A DNA stretch of 14,233 bases from SHZT01 sp945889655 (GCA_945889655.1 CAMDCH010000043.1:1-14233); one strand, 5' to 3'; positions 1-7,644 are shown, numbered from the stretch's first letter. The notes: generated by a model not told the origin, from the sequence alone. Program-made: numbers and translations.

Positions 1-1446
1 GGCCCGTGAGGCACTGGCGATCGTCCGGGCCCGGTTCGGTTCCCGCTCCAGCGTCTTTTCATAGGCCCCGAGCGCTTCCGAAGGCTGGTTGTGCACCATG
101 AGGATGTCGCCCTGGAGTTCGCGCGCGGGGATGAGTGGGCCCGGGGTGACGGGGTGCTTCTGGATGGTCTCTTCCTTGTCCGCACCTTCCTTTGCCAGCC
201 GGAGCGCGTCGGCGTGCCGGCCTTCCAGGTGGGCCAGCCACGCGGCCGCCGCGAGGCGCTGCGCGTCCACCGCCGTGGGCCAGTACGGATCCTTCGCCGC
301 GATGAGGTCCGCGACCATTTTCTCCAGCGCGGCAACTTCCGTTTTCGCGGTGGCGGTGTCCCCGGAGCGGGCGGCACCGATCGCCCGGGCGAAATGTGTT
401 ACCGCCTCGGCGGAGGGCGGCGCCGCCGTCACCTTGAGCGCCGCGGCCGTCTTCCAGTCATCGCGCTCGAGCGAATAGCGCGCGGGCATCGCCAGCGCGT
501 TGTACGAGCCGAGTGCACCTACGAAGTACTCGCCCTGCGTGTTGCCGCCGATTTCCTCGATCACCTTGAGGGCATCGGCGTCCTTCCCCTGCTGCAAGTA
601 GGCATACACCATGTAGTCCAGCGCGTGGGACTTGGCGCCGGGCGTGGGCTCGAGGTCTGCCGAGCGACGGTTGGACGTGATGGACTCGTCCCAGTAGCCC
701 AGGCGCGTGAAGGTGTGCGAGGGCATGTGGATCGCGTGGGGCGCCGCCGGGGCGATGCCCGCGTACTGGCGCGCCGCGGTCAGCGCATTCTTGGCCAGCG
801 GCGGCGAGTCGAACGAGTGGATGATGTAGTGCGGCAGGCCGGGATGGTTCGGTTGTTCCTTGTACAGCGTGTTGAGGATGGCGGCCGCCTTCTGCTGCTG
901 CGCGAACGTCAGGTCGGTCGGCGCCGCGTTCGCCGTCATGTAGAGCGCGTGAAAGATCTGCCCTTCGGTATCAGCCGGGAACTTCGTGACGATGCCCTGG
1001 AGCGCCTGCTCGTAGGCGACCATCCGCGGCTTGTTCGGCACCGTCGCGTAGTCCTTGAAGAGCGCCACGGCCGCGTCGACGTACGCCCGGTCACGCTCGC
1101 TCTTCGCGCCCATCTGCACCGCCTTCTGCGCTGCTTCCCAGCCGGCCGCCTGCGACGCGCCGGTGCTGCCCCCGGCCATGGGGTTGCCGAACTGGGACAT
1201 CGCGACACCCCAGTAGGCGATCCCGCAGGCGGGATCCGCCTTGCCCACCTCTTCGAATTCCTTGCGCGCTTCGGGGAACCAGAACGAATGCAGCATCGCG
1301 ACGGCGCGGTGCATCTTCGCCTGCGCGTCGGCGTTACAGGTCACGGGAAAAACGACGGTCCCCAGGTCGCCGTGCCCATGCTCCTGGGCGGAGGCGGCGG
1401 CGGGAACGAAGGACGCGAGTACGAGTGCCACTTTGCGGATACGCAT
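1..1446 (-). CDS. Exported TPR-repeat protein (3' end beyond window)
   Basis: The minus-strand frame is open for 482 codons and runs off the left edge without a stop, so the C-terminus is missing. The ATG at 1446 has a GGAG about 8 nt upstream. Residues 1-20 form a signal peptide (basic MRIRK, hydrophobic core, Ala-rich end ASA before QEHGHG), so the product is probably periplasmic or surface-exposed. The mature part opens with VVFPVTCNADAQ and then helical pairs of TPR type, for example the stretches around HSFWFPEARKEFEEV and LGYWDESITSNRRS. Several histidines and aromatics recur in these repeats. Proteins of this build are usually annotated only as tetratricopeptide repeat proteins; no enzymatic role is visible. 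TPRs normally act as protein-binding scaffolds, and the partner is unknown. It follows the beta-propeller gene at 1783-3162 in the same direction, but terminator-like structures lie between, so it probably has its own promoter. Confidence 0.85.
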   Translation of the reverse strand, partial: MRIRKVALVLASFVPAAASAQEHGHGDLGTVVFPVTCNADAQAKMHRAVAMLHSFWFPEARKEFEEVGKADPACGIAYWGVAMSQFGNPMAGGSTGASQAAGWEAAQKAVQMGAKSERDRAYVDAAVALFKDYATVPNKPRMVAYEQALQGIVTKFPADTEGQIFHALYMTANAAPTDLTFAQQQKAAAILNTLYKEQPNHPGLPHYIIHSFDSPPLAKNALTAARQYAGIAPAAPHAIHMPSHTFTRLGYWDESITSNRRSADLEPTPGAKSHALDYMVYAYLQQGKDADALKVIEEIGGNTQGEYFVGALGSYNALAMPARYSLERDDWKTAAALKVTAAPPSAEAVTHFARAIGAARSGDTATAKTEVAALEKMVADLIAAKDPYWPTAVDAQRLAAAAWLAHLEGRHADALRLAKEGADKEETIQKHPVTPGPLIPARELQGDILMVHNQPSEALGAYEKTLEREPNRARTIASASRA

Positions 1447-1577
1447 CGGAGGCTCCGGGAAACTGGACAAAGTCGGATTCTGGTAAACTAACCTGGGACT
1501 ATAGAACTGCCGTACTGCTTCTTCGCTGAACGCCCCGAGCTCACCCTGAAACGCAAACTCGCATCGACATCCCTTCC

Positions 1578-1601
1578 AGACGGTTAGACGGTTAGTCGGT
1601 T
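1578..1601. repeat. Octamer tandem repeat, unit AGACGGTT
   Basis: Three copies of an 8-bp unit (AGACGGTT twice, then AGTCGGTT) are followed by a partial fourth beginning AGAC. The unit shares its AGACGG core and its period with the array at 8961-8992, so the two appear to belong to one repeat family. Function is unknown. It lies in non-coding DNA between the TPR gene and the terminator. Confidence 0.7.
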
Positions 1602-1604
1602 AGA

Positions 1605-1635
1605 CAAAGAAAAAGGCCCCCAGTCTTTGGGAGCC
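1605..1635 (-). terminator. Rho-independent terminator, minus strand
   Basis: Read on the minus strand, GGCTCCC (1635-1629), a 7-nt loop and GGGGGCC (1621-1615) form a 7-bp GC-rich stem with one G-T pair. It is followed directly by a T-rich tract (TTTTTCTTTG, 1614-1605). This is a textbook intrinsic terminator for transcripts coming from the propeller gene or the tRNA-like element. The upstream arm of the stem is also the 3' acceptor strand of the tRNA-like element. Confidence 0.7.
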
Positions 1636-1682
1636 GTGGATTCGCACCGATGCAATCTAGATGCGCGCTATCGCCGACTCCC
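1628..1682 (-). pseudogene. tRNA-like element, probably a degenerate tRNA
   Basis: On the minus strand GGGAGTC (1682-1676) pairs over 7 bp (one G-T) with GGCTCCC (1635-1629), followed by an A in the discriminator position. Before the 3' strand lies GTGCGAATCCAC, which resembles a T arm (GCGAATCC against the usual TTCGAATCC). The element is only 55 nt, about 20 nt short of a tRNA. D and anticodon arms can be drawn only as 3-bp stems, with a loop TCTAGAT that lacks the invariant T33. A terminator follows at once, as is usual for tRNA genes. I infer a deleted, non-functional tRNA remnant; the original identity cannot be read. A structured untranslated leader or tail that resembles a tRNA by chance is possible. 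Confidence 0.45.
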
Positions 1683-1694
1683 GTGGCGGAAGCC

Positions 1695-1750
1695 AAAAAA
1701 AGGAAAATCGGGTAAACCGGCACGCCTGCATGGCCTCAATGGCGCCGGTT
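1695..1750 (-). terminator. Possible weak terminator after the propeller gene
   Basis: An inverted repeat of 7 bp (AACCGGC 1715-1721 and GCCGGTT 1744-1750) lies 33 nt after the propeller stop codon. On the minus strand it is followed by TACCCGATTTTCC and then seven T (1701-1695). The loop is long (22 nt) and the T run starts about 13 nt after the stem, so this is only a plausible terminator. Confidence 0.35.
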
Positions 1751-1782
1751 CGGGCGAAGGACGTCAACACCTCTACCGGGCA

Positions 1783-3162
1783 CTAGAACGCCGCGATGCC
1801 CTGGGGCCGCGCCGTCCGGGGCACGCCGAAGGCGCCGAGGTTGATCGGCGCGAAGGGCTCGGTCACCCCTATGCCGGTCAGGGCGTGGAGAGCGTTGGCG
1901 CTGCCTTCGCTGTCAGCATCGGTGATCCGCTGCTCGATCACATAGAGGCACTGGCCGTCCGGCGTCAGGGATTGCTGGCCCGCCAGGCCACCGCTGGTGG
2001 CGCCGGGCGCGAGTCGCAGGTCCCGGAAGATGATCTCGACGGGATTGAGAGGGTCGCTCAGGTCGTAGACCGAGATGGTCGAATCGAGCCGGTTCACGAC
2101 GTACAGGAAGCGTCCATCCGGGCTCACCTGGAGCCACATGGGCATTTGGCCGGAGCCCCCGACCACGGTCCCGAAGGTCAACCGTCCCGTGCCTCGATTC
2201 CAGGTGTAGACACCCACCTGGAAGCGGAAGGGAAACGCGACGTAAAGGATCGGCTCGACCGGGTGATCCTGCAGGGCAAAGGCGCCATTGGTGGTGCCGG
2301 AGATGTGCGCCGAGCCGCTGAGCAAGCCCAGCGGATCGGGGAAATTCTGGTCCGGCCCGGGAATACGTATGGCGGGGATCGGGTTCAGCCGCCCGTGGGG
2401 TCCGATGGCGAACGAGCGCAGCGTATTGCCTCCACCGGCGCCGGGAGCAGCGGGGAAACCGTCGGTGGGGAAGAAGTCCAGCGGGAAATCCACCAGCAGC
2501 TCGGTCGAGAACGCGAACTTCCCGTCATTGGAAATCAGCACCTGTGTCGGCGAACTCCCCCGCGGCACCTTGATCGTGAAATCCGGGATCGCATGCAGCT
2601 TGCCGTGGGGATTGACGCGGAAGGTGGTGTAGTTGGGGCGCGGGAAATCCGCGGGATCCTCCCCGGGGACTTCGTTCTTGTGCGTCACATAGAGGAACTT
2701 GTCCTGGAATGCCAGGCCTGCCGGCTGACGCCCGTGGGACCGAACCGGTGAACCTTCCACGGGCACGAGCGTCCCATCTGCCAGGATCGAAAACGCGGCG
2801 ACCGTGTTACTCCCCGCGTTCACCGCGAACAGAAACCTTCCGTCGGGTGAGACGATGAGGCTCTGGTCCGACTCGAGCGTGCCGAGACGGAAGTTGGGGT
2901 TGCCTACCCCGGTGCCACCCATCGAAAAGCGGCCGAGAAGCGTCAGGCTGCAACTCACATCCCGCCTGAATGCCAGCACGGCATTCTGGCCGAGCGTCGG
3001 ATCATTGGTGGTGAGGTACACCACGTTCGACGGCAGTTCGGTGGACACATCCCCCGCGCGGCGGAAGTCGGGTGAGGAGATCGCCGAGTCCAGGGCTCCA
3101 TCACCACAGGCAAGCACGAGGAGGACGACCACGGTCGTGAAATGGCGACGGGCGGGGAACAT
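1783..3162 (-). CDS. Lactonase-family beta-propeller lipoprotein
   Basis: The product is 459 residues. ATG at 3162 has AGGAG 5 nt upstream. The N-terminus is a lipoprotein-type signal (basic MFPARR, hydrophobic VVVLLVL, then AC with Cys19), so I expect a lipid-anchored envelope protein. The rest repeats the blade pattern of the lactonase/YVTN propellers (6-phosphogluconolactonase-like fold): SPDGRFLFAVN near residue 105, SNDGKFAFS, SPDGRFLYVVN, TPDGQCLYVIE, each followed by TxxVxxF or TISVYDL strands. About seven such blades fit the length. Similarity is to the fold; whether it hydrolyses a lactone is not shown, and secreted members are often of unknown function. It has its own 5' region that includes the decayed repeat copy of the accessory locus. 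Terminator-like structures follow downstream. Confidence 0.85.
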   Translation of the reverse strand: MFPARRHFTTVVVLLVLACGDGALDSAISSPDFRRAGDVSTELPSNVVYLTTNDPTLGQNAVLAFRRDVSCSLTLLGRFSMGGTGVGNPNFRLGTLESDQSLIVSPDGRFLFAVNAGSNTVAAFSILADGTLVPVEGSPVRSHGRQPAGLAFQDKFLYVTHKNEVPGEDPADFPRPNYTTFRVNPHGKLHAIPDFTIKVPRGSSPTQVLISNDGKFAFSTELLVDFPLDFFPTDGFPAAPGAGGGNTLRSFAIGPHGRLNPIPAIRIPGPDQNFPDPLGLLSGSAHISGTTNGAFALQDHPVEPILYVAFPFRFQVGVYTWNRGTGRLTFGTVVGGSGQMPMWLQVSPDGRFLYVVNRLDSTISVYDLSDPLNPVEIIFRDLRLAPGATSGGLAGQQSLTPDGQCLYVIEQRITDADSEGSANALHALTGIGVTEPFAPINLGAFGVPRTARPQGIAAF

Positions 3163-3270
3163 GCGTCTCCTGACAAGCGGTTCCAGCGAGAGGGCAGAGC
3201 CGACGGCGCTGCTGGCGGTACTTACGCCGGAACCCGGACAGGGACAAGTGTTGCAAGCACGCCTACCTCC

Positions 3271-3313
3271 AAAGGATTAGAAGCCGTCTAATAGCAACCG
3301 ATCCCCCAGTGGC
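3271..3313 (+). pseudogene. Remnant of the 3' end of a second GxxExxY gene
   Basis: Read in one plus frame, this stretch encodes RSRLIATDPPVAQ, which matches the C-terminus of the intact gene (VKRLITTDPPET). The DNA match is strongest from 3295 (caaccgatcccccag, identical at 3893). The stop codon of the intact gene is replaced by CAA here. It lies just before a copy of the same terminator, so it looks like the tail of an older copy of the unit. No start or catalytic part remains. Confidence 0.6.
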
Positions 3314-3410
3314 GCAAAAAAAAAGGAACGCTGACCTCACCGAAGTCAGCGTTCCTTTTCTGCGTAACCTGTGCCTTCTGCGGCCATGGGCCTGGGTAGA
3401 GTTGAACTAT
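3295..3410. repeat. Direct repeat, left copy (GxxExxY tail, terminator, tRNA-Ile end)
   Basis: About 115 bp matching 3893-4010 with few substitutions and short indels. It spans the last codons of GxxExxY, a hairpin, a linker (ctgcgtaa then tgtgccttctgcggcca) and the last 23 nt of tRNA-Ile. The left copy is the decayed one. The distance between the copies is about 598 bp. Confidence 0.85.
3316..3359. terminator. Bidirectional terminator hairpin, left copy
   Basis: The arms AAGGAACGCTGAC (3323-3335) and GTCAGCGTTCCTT (3345-3357) pair perfectly around a 9-nt loop. There are nine A on the left (3316-3324) and TTTT on the right, so it could stop transcripts from both sides. Its T tract is stronger on the minus strand, the direction of the tRNA. 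Confidence 0.8.
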
Positions 3411-3440
3411 CCGATGCCACTGAATCCGCAGAGTGCGCTG
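3387..3440 (-). pseudogene. tRNA-Ile pseudogene (3' part)
   Basis: The minus strand reads a full 3' acceptor strand and T arm of tRNA-Ile (TTCAACTCTACCCAGGCCCA), identical to the gene at 3981-4054 over the last 23 nt. One T-stem base is altered just beyond this. Further 5' only traces remain: a GAT near the anticodon position and AGCGCAC from the D-arm/anticodon border. The 5' acceptor strand is absent, so it cannot form a tRNA. Confidence 0.75.
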
Positions 3441-3456
3441 AAAGTGCCGCAGAAAT

Positions 3457-3892
3457 GTGTACTTGGTGGCGTTTTTCCGGTCATGCCAACCCGCCGCCGT
3501 CCGCCTAGTCTGGTGCGTGACATTTCCTGCCCCAAGCTACCCCCATGCCGAGCTCACGCATCGAATCATCGGTTGCTTCTACGATGTCTACCACGAGCTC
3601 GGGGCCGGCCTTCGAGAGGTCGTTTACCAGCGCGCAATGGCCATCGCATTACGGGACAAGGGATACAAGGTTGATCGCGAATCGCACGCCGGCATCGTGT
3701 TTCGCGGTCGCCCAGTAGGACGTTTCCGGCCGGACATGATCGTAGACCAGCGTGTGCTGGTGGAGCTCAAAGCACTTCCCACGATCGAGGCCAGCCACTA
3801 CACGCAGGTAATCAATGCGCTGCGAGCGAAGCGACTGAACGTCGGACTACTCCTCAACTTCGGCCCCAAGCCACAAGTCAAACGACTGATAA

Positions 3893-3915
<23 letters not shown>
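3457..3915 (+). CDS. GxxExxY protein (PD-(D/E)XK nuclease-like)
   Basis: The name motif is present as GLREVVY (residues 51-57). The core of the PD-(D/E)XK fold follows: RPDMIVD (Asp93) and VELK (Glu103, Lys105), spaced as in the PDDEXK_3 group to which GxxExxY proteins belong. The C-terminus LNVGLLLNFGPKPQVKRLI is also typical. The family is about 125-135 residues, so the ATG at 3457 (152 aa) may be too early. A GTG at 3517 would give 132 residues and keeps the whole domain (AELTHRIIG onward). No good ribosome binding site precedes either start. The biological role of the family is not settled; nuclease activity is inferred from the fold. The gene is convergent with tRNA-Ile, shares its terminator, and is flanked by direct repeats. 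Codon use looks less GC-biased than in its neighbours, which suggests transfer. Confidence 0.85.
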
Positions 3916-4054
<139 letters not shown>

Positions 4055-4065
4055 TTCTCTAGCAA

Positions 4066-4344
4066 CTACTCGTCGGAGTCGTCATACGACTCTTCCTTGC
4101 CGTAGCCCTCTTCCTCTTCGTCGTCATCGTCCTTGTCCTCGTCATCGTCGTCATCATCATCGTCATCGTCCTCGTCCTCGTCGTCTTCCTCAAAGTCCTC
4201 GTCCTCTTCCGACTCCTCGGCCGCCTCGTCGCCGGTCTCCTCTTCATCGTCCGCGCGGCGGCGCGCGACGGCAGGCGCAATCGTCGACGTTTCCCAGGAC
4301 CACATGGTGCCCCCCGCAAGGAATGAAGTGGTTCGACCGCTCAT
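4066..4344 (-). CDS. Small highly acidic protein, function unknown
   Basis: The frame encodes 92 residues and its ATG overlaps the typA stop by 4 nt (ATGA), so translational coupling with typA is likely. Residues 1-32 are ordinary (two Trp in MWSWETS, then basic ARRRAD). From residue 33 on almost every residue is Asp or Glu, including ten Asp in a row, ending in GYGKEESYDDSDE. The second ATG at 4305 (residue 14) is an alternative start. The tail is built from GAC/GAT/GAA/GAG codons and is a low-complexity tract prone to length change. I do not recognise a family. Acidic tails of this type can act as disordered nucleic-acid mimics or bind basic proteins, but this is speculation. Non-coding status is possible; the codon-level Asp/Glu bias and coupled start favour a real gene. 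Confidence 0.6.
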   Translation of the reverse strand: MSGRTTSFLAGGTMWSWETSTIAPAVARRRADDEEETGDEAAEESEEDEDFEEDDEDEDDDDDDDDDDEDKDDDDEEEEGYGKEESYDDSDE

Positions 4345-6206
4345 GACAATGCCCGCGACGCACGCGCCGCCTTCTTCCGCTCGATGGCTTCCAGCGCGCG
4401 CTTGCGCAGCCGAATCGCCGCCGGCGTCACTTCAATGAGTTCATCCTCTTCGATGTACTCCAGCGCCAGCTCGAGCGTGATGTCCCTCGGCGTCTCCAGC
4501 CGGATCATCACGTCCGACGCGGTGGTGCGCATGTTGGAGAGCTTCTTCTCGCGCGTGACGTTGACGTCCATGTCGTCCACCCGCGAGTTCTCGCCCACGA
4601 TCATGCCCTCGTACACCGGGTCACCCGGGGTCACGAACATGCTGGCCCGTTCCTGGAGGTTGAAGATCGCGAACGCCACCGCGACCCCCTGCCGGTCCGC
4701 CACCACCACCCCGCGCTTGCGGCCCGCCAGCGGTCCCGCCCACGGCCCGTAGTCCAGGAACCGGTGGTGCAGGATCCCTTCCCCGCGCGTATCCGTGAGG
4801 AACTCGCTGCGGTAGCCGAAGAGGCCGCGTGCCGGAATACGGAAATTGGCGCGCACGGTTCCATGCCCCGTGTTCTTCATGTCGATCAGTTCGGCCCGGC
4901 GCGGCCCCAGCTTCTCCATGACGGTGCCCAGCATGCCCTCCGGGATGTCCACCAGCAGTTCCTCGTACGGCTCGAGCCGCTCGCCGTTGGCACCTTCCTT
5001 CAGGATGACGCGCGGCCGGCTGACCTGGAACTCGAACCCCTCGCGCCGCATGGTCTCCATCAGGATGGAGAGATGCAGCTCCCCGCGGCCCGACACCGTC
5101 AGCACGTCCGGCGTATCCGTGTCTTCCACCCTCATCGCGACGTTCTTCTCCAGCTCCTTATAGAGCCGCTCGCGCACCTGGCGCGACGTCACGTACTTGC
5201 CCTCGCGCCCCGCGAGCGGCGAGTTGTTCACCGAGAAATCCACCGAGATCGTGGGCTCCTCGACCGCGATGCCCAGCAACCGGTCCGGGTGCTCGATGTC
5301 CGTCAGCGTCTTCCCGATTTCCACGCCCTCGAGACCCGCCAGCGCGATGATGTCACCCGCGAAGGCCTCCTCGATCTCCACCTTCGCGAGACCGTCGAAG
5401 CCGAAGAGCTTCTGCACGCGGGCCTGCTCGATCACCTCTGAGGAGACCGGTCCGGGCTCCCCCAGCGGCAGCAACGCCACCTGCTGGCCCACCTTCACCT
5501 TGCCCCGCTCGATCCGGCCCACGGCCAGGCGGCCGATGAACGACGAGTACTCGAGCGTCGAGATGAGCATCTGTAAGGGGCCGTCCACGTCGCCCAGCGG
5601 CTCCGGCACCTGGCTGATGATGGTGTCGAACAGGGGACTCAGGTCCCCGATGAACGCGCCATCCGGCCCGCGCTTCGCGTCTTCCAGCTGGTGGTACGCC
5701 ACGCCGTGACGGCCGCTCGCGTACAGGAACGGCGCGCTCAGCTGCGAATGACTCGCCTCGAGGTCCATGAACAGCTCGAGGACCTCGTCATGGACGATTC
5801 TCGCGCGCGCGTCCGGGCGGTCGATCTTGTTGATCACCACCACGGGCGTCAGACCCAGCTGCAACGCCTTCCGCGTCACAAAACGCGTCTGCGGCAGCGG
5901 ACCTTCCGCGGCGTCCACCAGGATCAGCACCCCATCCACCATGCGCAGGATGCGCTCGACCTCACCACCGAAATCGGCGTGCCCGGGCGTGTCTACGATA
6001 TTGATCTTCGTATCGTGCCAGCGTACCGAAGTGTTCTTCGCAAGGATCGTAATTCCGCGCTCACGCTCGAGCGGGTTCGAATCCATGACGCAGTCTTCCA
6101 CCTGCTGATTGGCGCGGAAAACACCAGCTTGACGGAGCAACTTATCGACGAGGGTGGTCTTCCCGTGATCGACGTGCGCGATAATGGCGATATTTCGAAT
6201 CGACAA
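4341..6206 (-). CDS. typA: Ribosome-associated translational GTPase TypA/BipA
   Basis: 621 residues, the normal length for the family. GTPase motifs are complete: G1 AHVDHGKT (10-17), switch ERERGIT (47-53), DTPGH (72-76), NKID (126-129). EF-G-like domains follow, and then the BipA C-terminal region (NTGHGTVRANFRIPARGLFGYRSEF). It binds the 70S ribosome and is known for roles in 50S assembly at low temperature and stress adaptation. The start is a TTG at 6206, matching the family N-terminus MSxIRNIAIIAHVDHGKT, with GGAAGG about 9 nt upstream. A likely promoter lies at 6264-6292. The stop overlaps the acidic-protein gene. Confidence 0.97.
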   Translation of the reverse strand: MSIRNIAIIAHVDHGKTTLVDKLLRQAGVFRANQQVEDCVMDSNPLERERGITILAKNTSVRWHDTKINIVDTPGHADFGGEVERILRMVDGVLILVDAAEGPLPQTRFVTRKALQLGLTPVVVINKIDRPDARARIVHDEVLELFMDLEASHSQLSAPFLYASGRHGVAYHQLEDAKRGPDGAFIGDLSPLFDTIISQVPEPLGDVDGPLQMLISTLEYSSFIGRLAVGRIERGKVKVGQQVALLPLGEPGPVSSEVIEQARVQKLFGFDGLAKVEIEEAFAGDIIALAGLEGVEIGKTLTDIEHPDRLLGIAVEEPTISVDFSVNNSPLAGREGKYVTSRQVRERLYKELEKNVAMRVEDTDTPDVLTVSGRGELHLSILMETMRREGFEFQVSRPRVILKEGANGERLEPYEELLVDIPEGMLGTVMEKLGPRRAELIDMKNTGHGTVRANFRIPARGLFGYRSEFLTDTRGEGILHHRFLDYGPWAGPLAGRKRGVVVADRQGVAVAFAIFNLQERASMFVTPGDPVYEGMIVGENSRVDDMDVNVTREKKLSNMRTTASDVMIRLETPRDITLELALEYIEEDELIEVTPAAIRLRKRALEAIERKKAARASRALS

Positions 6207-6263
6207 TTTCTAAAACCTTCCAAATCAACGAGTTACAAGCGGAAACAGGCTCCCAGTTTGGCC

Positions 6264-6292
6264 AACATAGACAGGGCTATGGAAAAAGACAA
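6264..6292 (-). promoter_or_regulatory. Candidate sigma-70 promoter for typA
   Basis: On the minus strand TTGTCT (6292-6287), a 17-nt spacer and TATGTT (6269-6264) make a reasonable -35/-10 pair about 58 nt before the typA TTG. Each box matches consensus in four of six positions. It sits in the AT-rich part of the hisD-typA gap, which suggests separate transcription of typA. Confidence 0.4.
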
Positions 6293-6327
6293 GCGGGGGG
6301 AGACTGACATGAGCAATCCTACTCTCC

Positions 6328-7644
6328 CTACTTGGGAGTCTCGTCCGCGTTCTCCAGGCGAGCCCGCACCGCATCGGCGTGACCGTGGAGGCCTTCCGCC
6401 TCCGCCAGCGTGATGATCGCCCGCGCATCCAGCTCCAGTCGTTGGCGCGAATACTCCACCACGGTCACGCGTTTCACGAAGTCGTACACCCCTAACGGTG
6501 AAGCAAACCTCGCGGTTCCCGACGTAGGCAACACGTGGCTGGGTCCCGCGATGTAATCCCCCACCGGTTCGGGCGTCGAGTGCCCTACGAAGACCGCGCC
6601 TGCGTGCCGGACCAGGTCCACCCAGGTGCGTGCGTCCCGCACCAGCAGCTCCAGGTGTTCCGGGGCCCGCCGATTCGCCACTTCGACGGCGGTCTTCACG
6701 TCCGGCACGAGCACCGCGAGCCCGTTCCGTTCGAGCGACTTCCGCGCGATGGCACCGCGCGGGGCCCGGCCGAGGCGCTGCTCGAGCTCCTCTTCGACGC
6801 GATCGATGAGCGGTTCGTGCGTCGTCACCAGCCACGCGGTGGCGTCCTCGTCGTGCTCGGCCTGCGCCAGGAGATCCGCGGCCACGTTACGCGGGTCTGC
6901 ACTATCGTCGGCGATGACCACGACCTCGGTAGGCCCGGCGATCATGTCGATCCCCACGGTGCCCACCAACTGGCGCTTGGCCTCGGCCACCCAGCGGCTC
7001 CCCGGTCCCACGATCTTGTCTACCCGCGGAATGGTGGTCGTTCCGAACGCCAGCGCGCCGATGGCCTGCGCACCGCCCACCTGGAAGAGCCGGTCCACCC
7101 GGGCGACCGCGCACGCCGCGAGCACGGCGTCGGTAATCCCGGCGGGCGGCGTCACGGCCACGATCTCCAGCACCCCGGCGACGCGCGCGGGGATCACGTT
7201 CATGAGCACGGTTGAGGGGTACGCGGCCTGGCCTCCCGGCACATAGACGCCTACGCGCTCCAGCGGCAGGAGGCGCTCGCCGACGAAGACGCCGTCGCCC
7301 GGCTGCTGGCGGTACTGGACGAACGGGTCCGGTGCGAGGATCAGCGTGCGCCCGTAGTACTCGCGGACCCGCTTCGCCGCGGTCTCGATCGCTTCACGGA
7401 CCGCGGGGTCGATTCGCGCCAGCGCCTCATCCCAGCGGGAGCGCGGGACTTCCCACTCCGCCGGCTCCAGCGGCGAGCGGTCGAACTCCTGCTGAAAGCG
7501 CTGCACCGCGCGGTCACCCTCCGCGCGCACCGCGTCGAGAATCCGCGTGACCTGCTCACGTGTTCGCGTGTCCGTGGCGGTCGCGCTGCGGACGAGCTTG
7601 GTCAAGGGCTCGAACGGTGGAACGAACAGACGTTTCAACTGCAT
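6328..7644 (-). CDS. hisD: Histidinol dehydrogenase
   Basis: 438 residues, normal length. It oxidises L-histidinol to L-histidine in two NAD+-dependent steps, the last reactions of histidine synthesis, in the cytoplasm. Signatures: GVYVPGG then YPSTVLMN, GPGSRWVAEAKR, IDMIAGPTEV, zinc-site region LLAQAEHDEDA (Gln and His), the catalytic Glu-His pair in RRAPEHLEL, GPSHVLPT, and the C-terminal zinc histidine in EGLHGHADAV. The ATG at 7644 has AAGG 7 nt upstream and agrees with the usual N-terminus. No other his gene is in the window, so the pathway genes are dispersed or elsewhere. The start lies only 18 bp from the divergent CorC gene. Confidence 0.97.
   Translation of the reverse strand: MQLKRLFVPPFEPLTKLVRSATATDTRTREQVTRILDAVRAEGDRAVQRFQQEFDRSPLEPAEWEVPRSRWDEALARIDPAVREAIETAAKRVREYYGRTLILAPDPFVQYRQQPGDGVFVGERLLPLERVGVYVPGGQAAYPSTVLMNVIPARVAGVLEIVAVTPPAGITDAVLAACAVARVDRLFQVGGAQAIGALAFGTTTIPRVDKIVGPGSRWVAEAKRQLVGTVGIDMIAGPTEVVVIADDSADPRNVAADLLAQAEHDEDATAWLVTTHEPLIDRVEEELEQRLGRAPRGAIARKSLERNGLAVLVPDVKTAVEVANRRAPEHLELLVRDARTWVDLVRHAGAVFVGHSTPEPVGDYIAGPSHVLPTSGTARFASPLGVYDFVKRVTVVEYSRQRLELDARAIITLAEAEGLHGHADAVRARLENADETPK

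Larger units (their letters stand above)
1447..1782. other. Intergenic region with repeats, terminator and tRNA-like element
   Basis: This 336-bp stretch between two minus-strand genes shows no convincing protein gene; the plus-strand open frames crossing it are antisense shadows of the neighbouring genes. It holds an octamer repeat (1578-1601), a minus-strand terminator (1605-1635), a tRNA-like stem structure (1628-1682) and an inverted repeat (1715-1750) just after the propeller gene. The part next to the TPR gene (1447-1577) should hold that gene's promoter. A TATAGT on the minus strand near 1501-1506 is a possible -10, but I see no good -35 at the right distance. Confidence 0.6.

Noticed and set aside
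91..1491. Long plus-strand open frame of 466 codons
   Set aside because: It lies antisense to the TPR gene, whose minus-strand frame has a signal peptide, ribosome binding site and repeat structure. The plus-strand product is Arg/Gly/Val-rich without any recognisable domain, as expected for a GC-rich shadow.
1627..2751. Plus-strand open frame of 374 codons
   Set aside because: Antisense to the beta-propeller gene; the translation is Arg/Gly/Glu-rich with no domain, and it begins in the terminator and tRNA-like region.
3309..3674. Plus-strand open frame overlapping the left repeat and the GxxExxY gene
   Set aside because: It reads through the terminator and pseudo-tRNA and then out of frame through GxxExxY; no domain.
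4133..4438. Serine-homopolymer open frame on the plus strand
   Set aside because: Ser codons are the complement of the GAx (Asp/Glu) codons of the acidic protein; the frame also runs into typA.
4764..5441. Plus-strand open frames inside typA
   Set aside because: Antisense to a fully recognised typA reading frame; histidine- and leucine-rich shadow products.
6326..6352. Intrinsic terminator after hisD
   Set aside because: The CTCCC/GGGAG inverted repeat is only 5 bp and no T run follows it on the minus strand.
6535..7246. Plus-strand open frames of 206-226 codons opposite hisD
   Set aside because: hisD is recognised through all its motifs; these are GC-driven antisense shadows.
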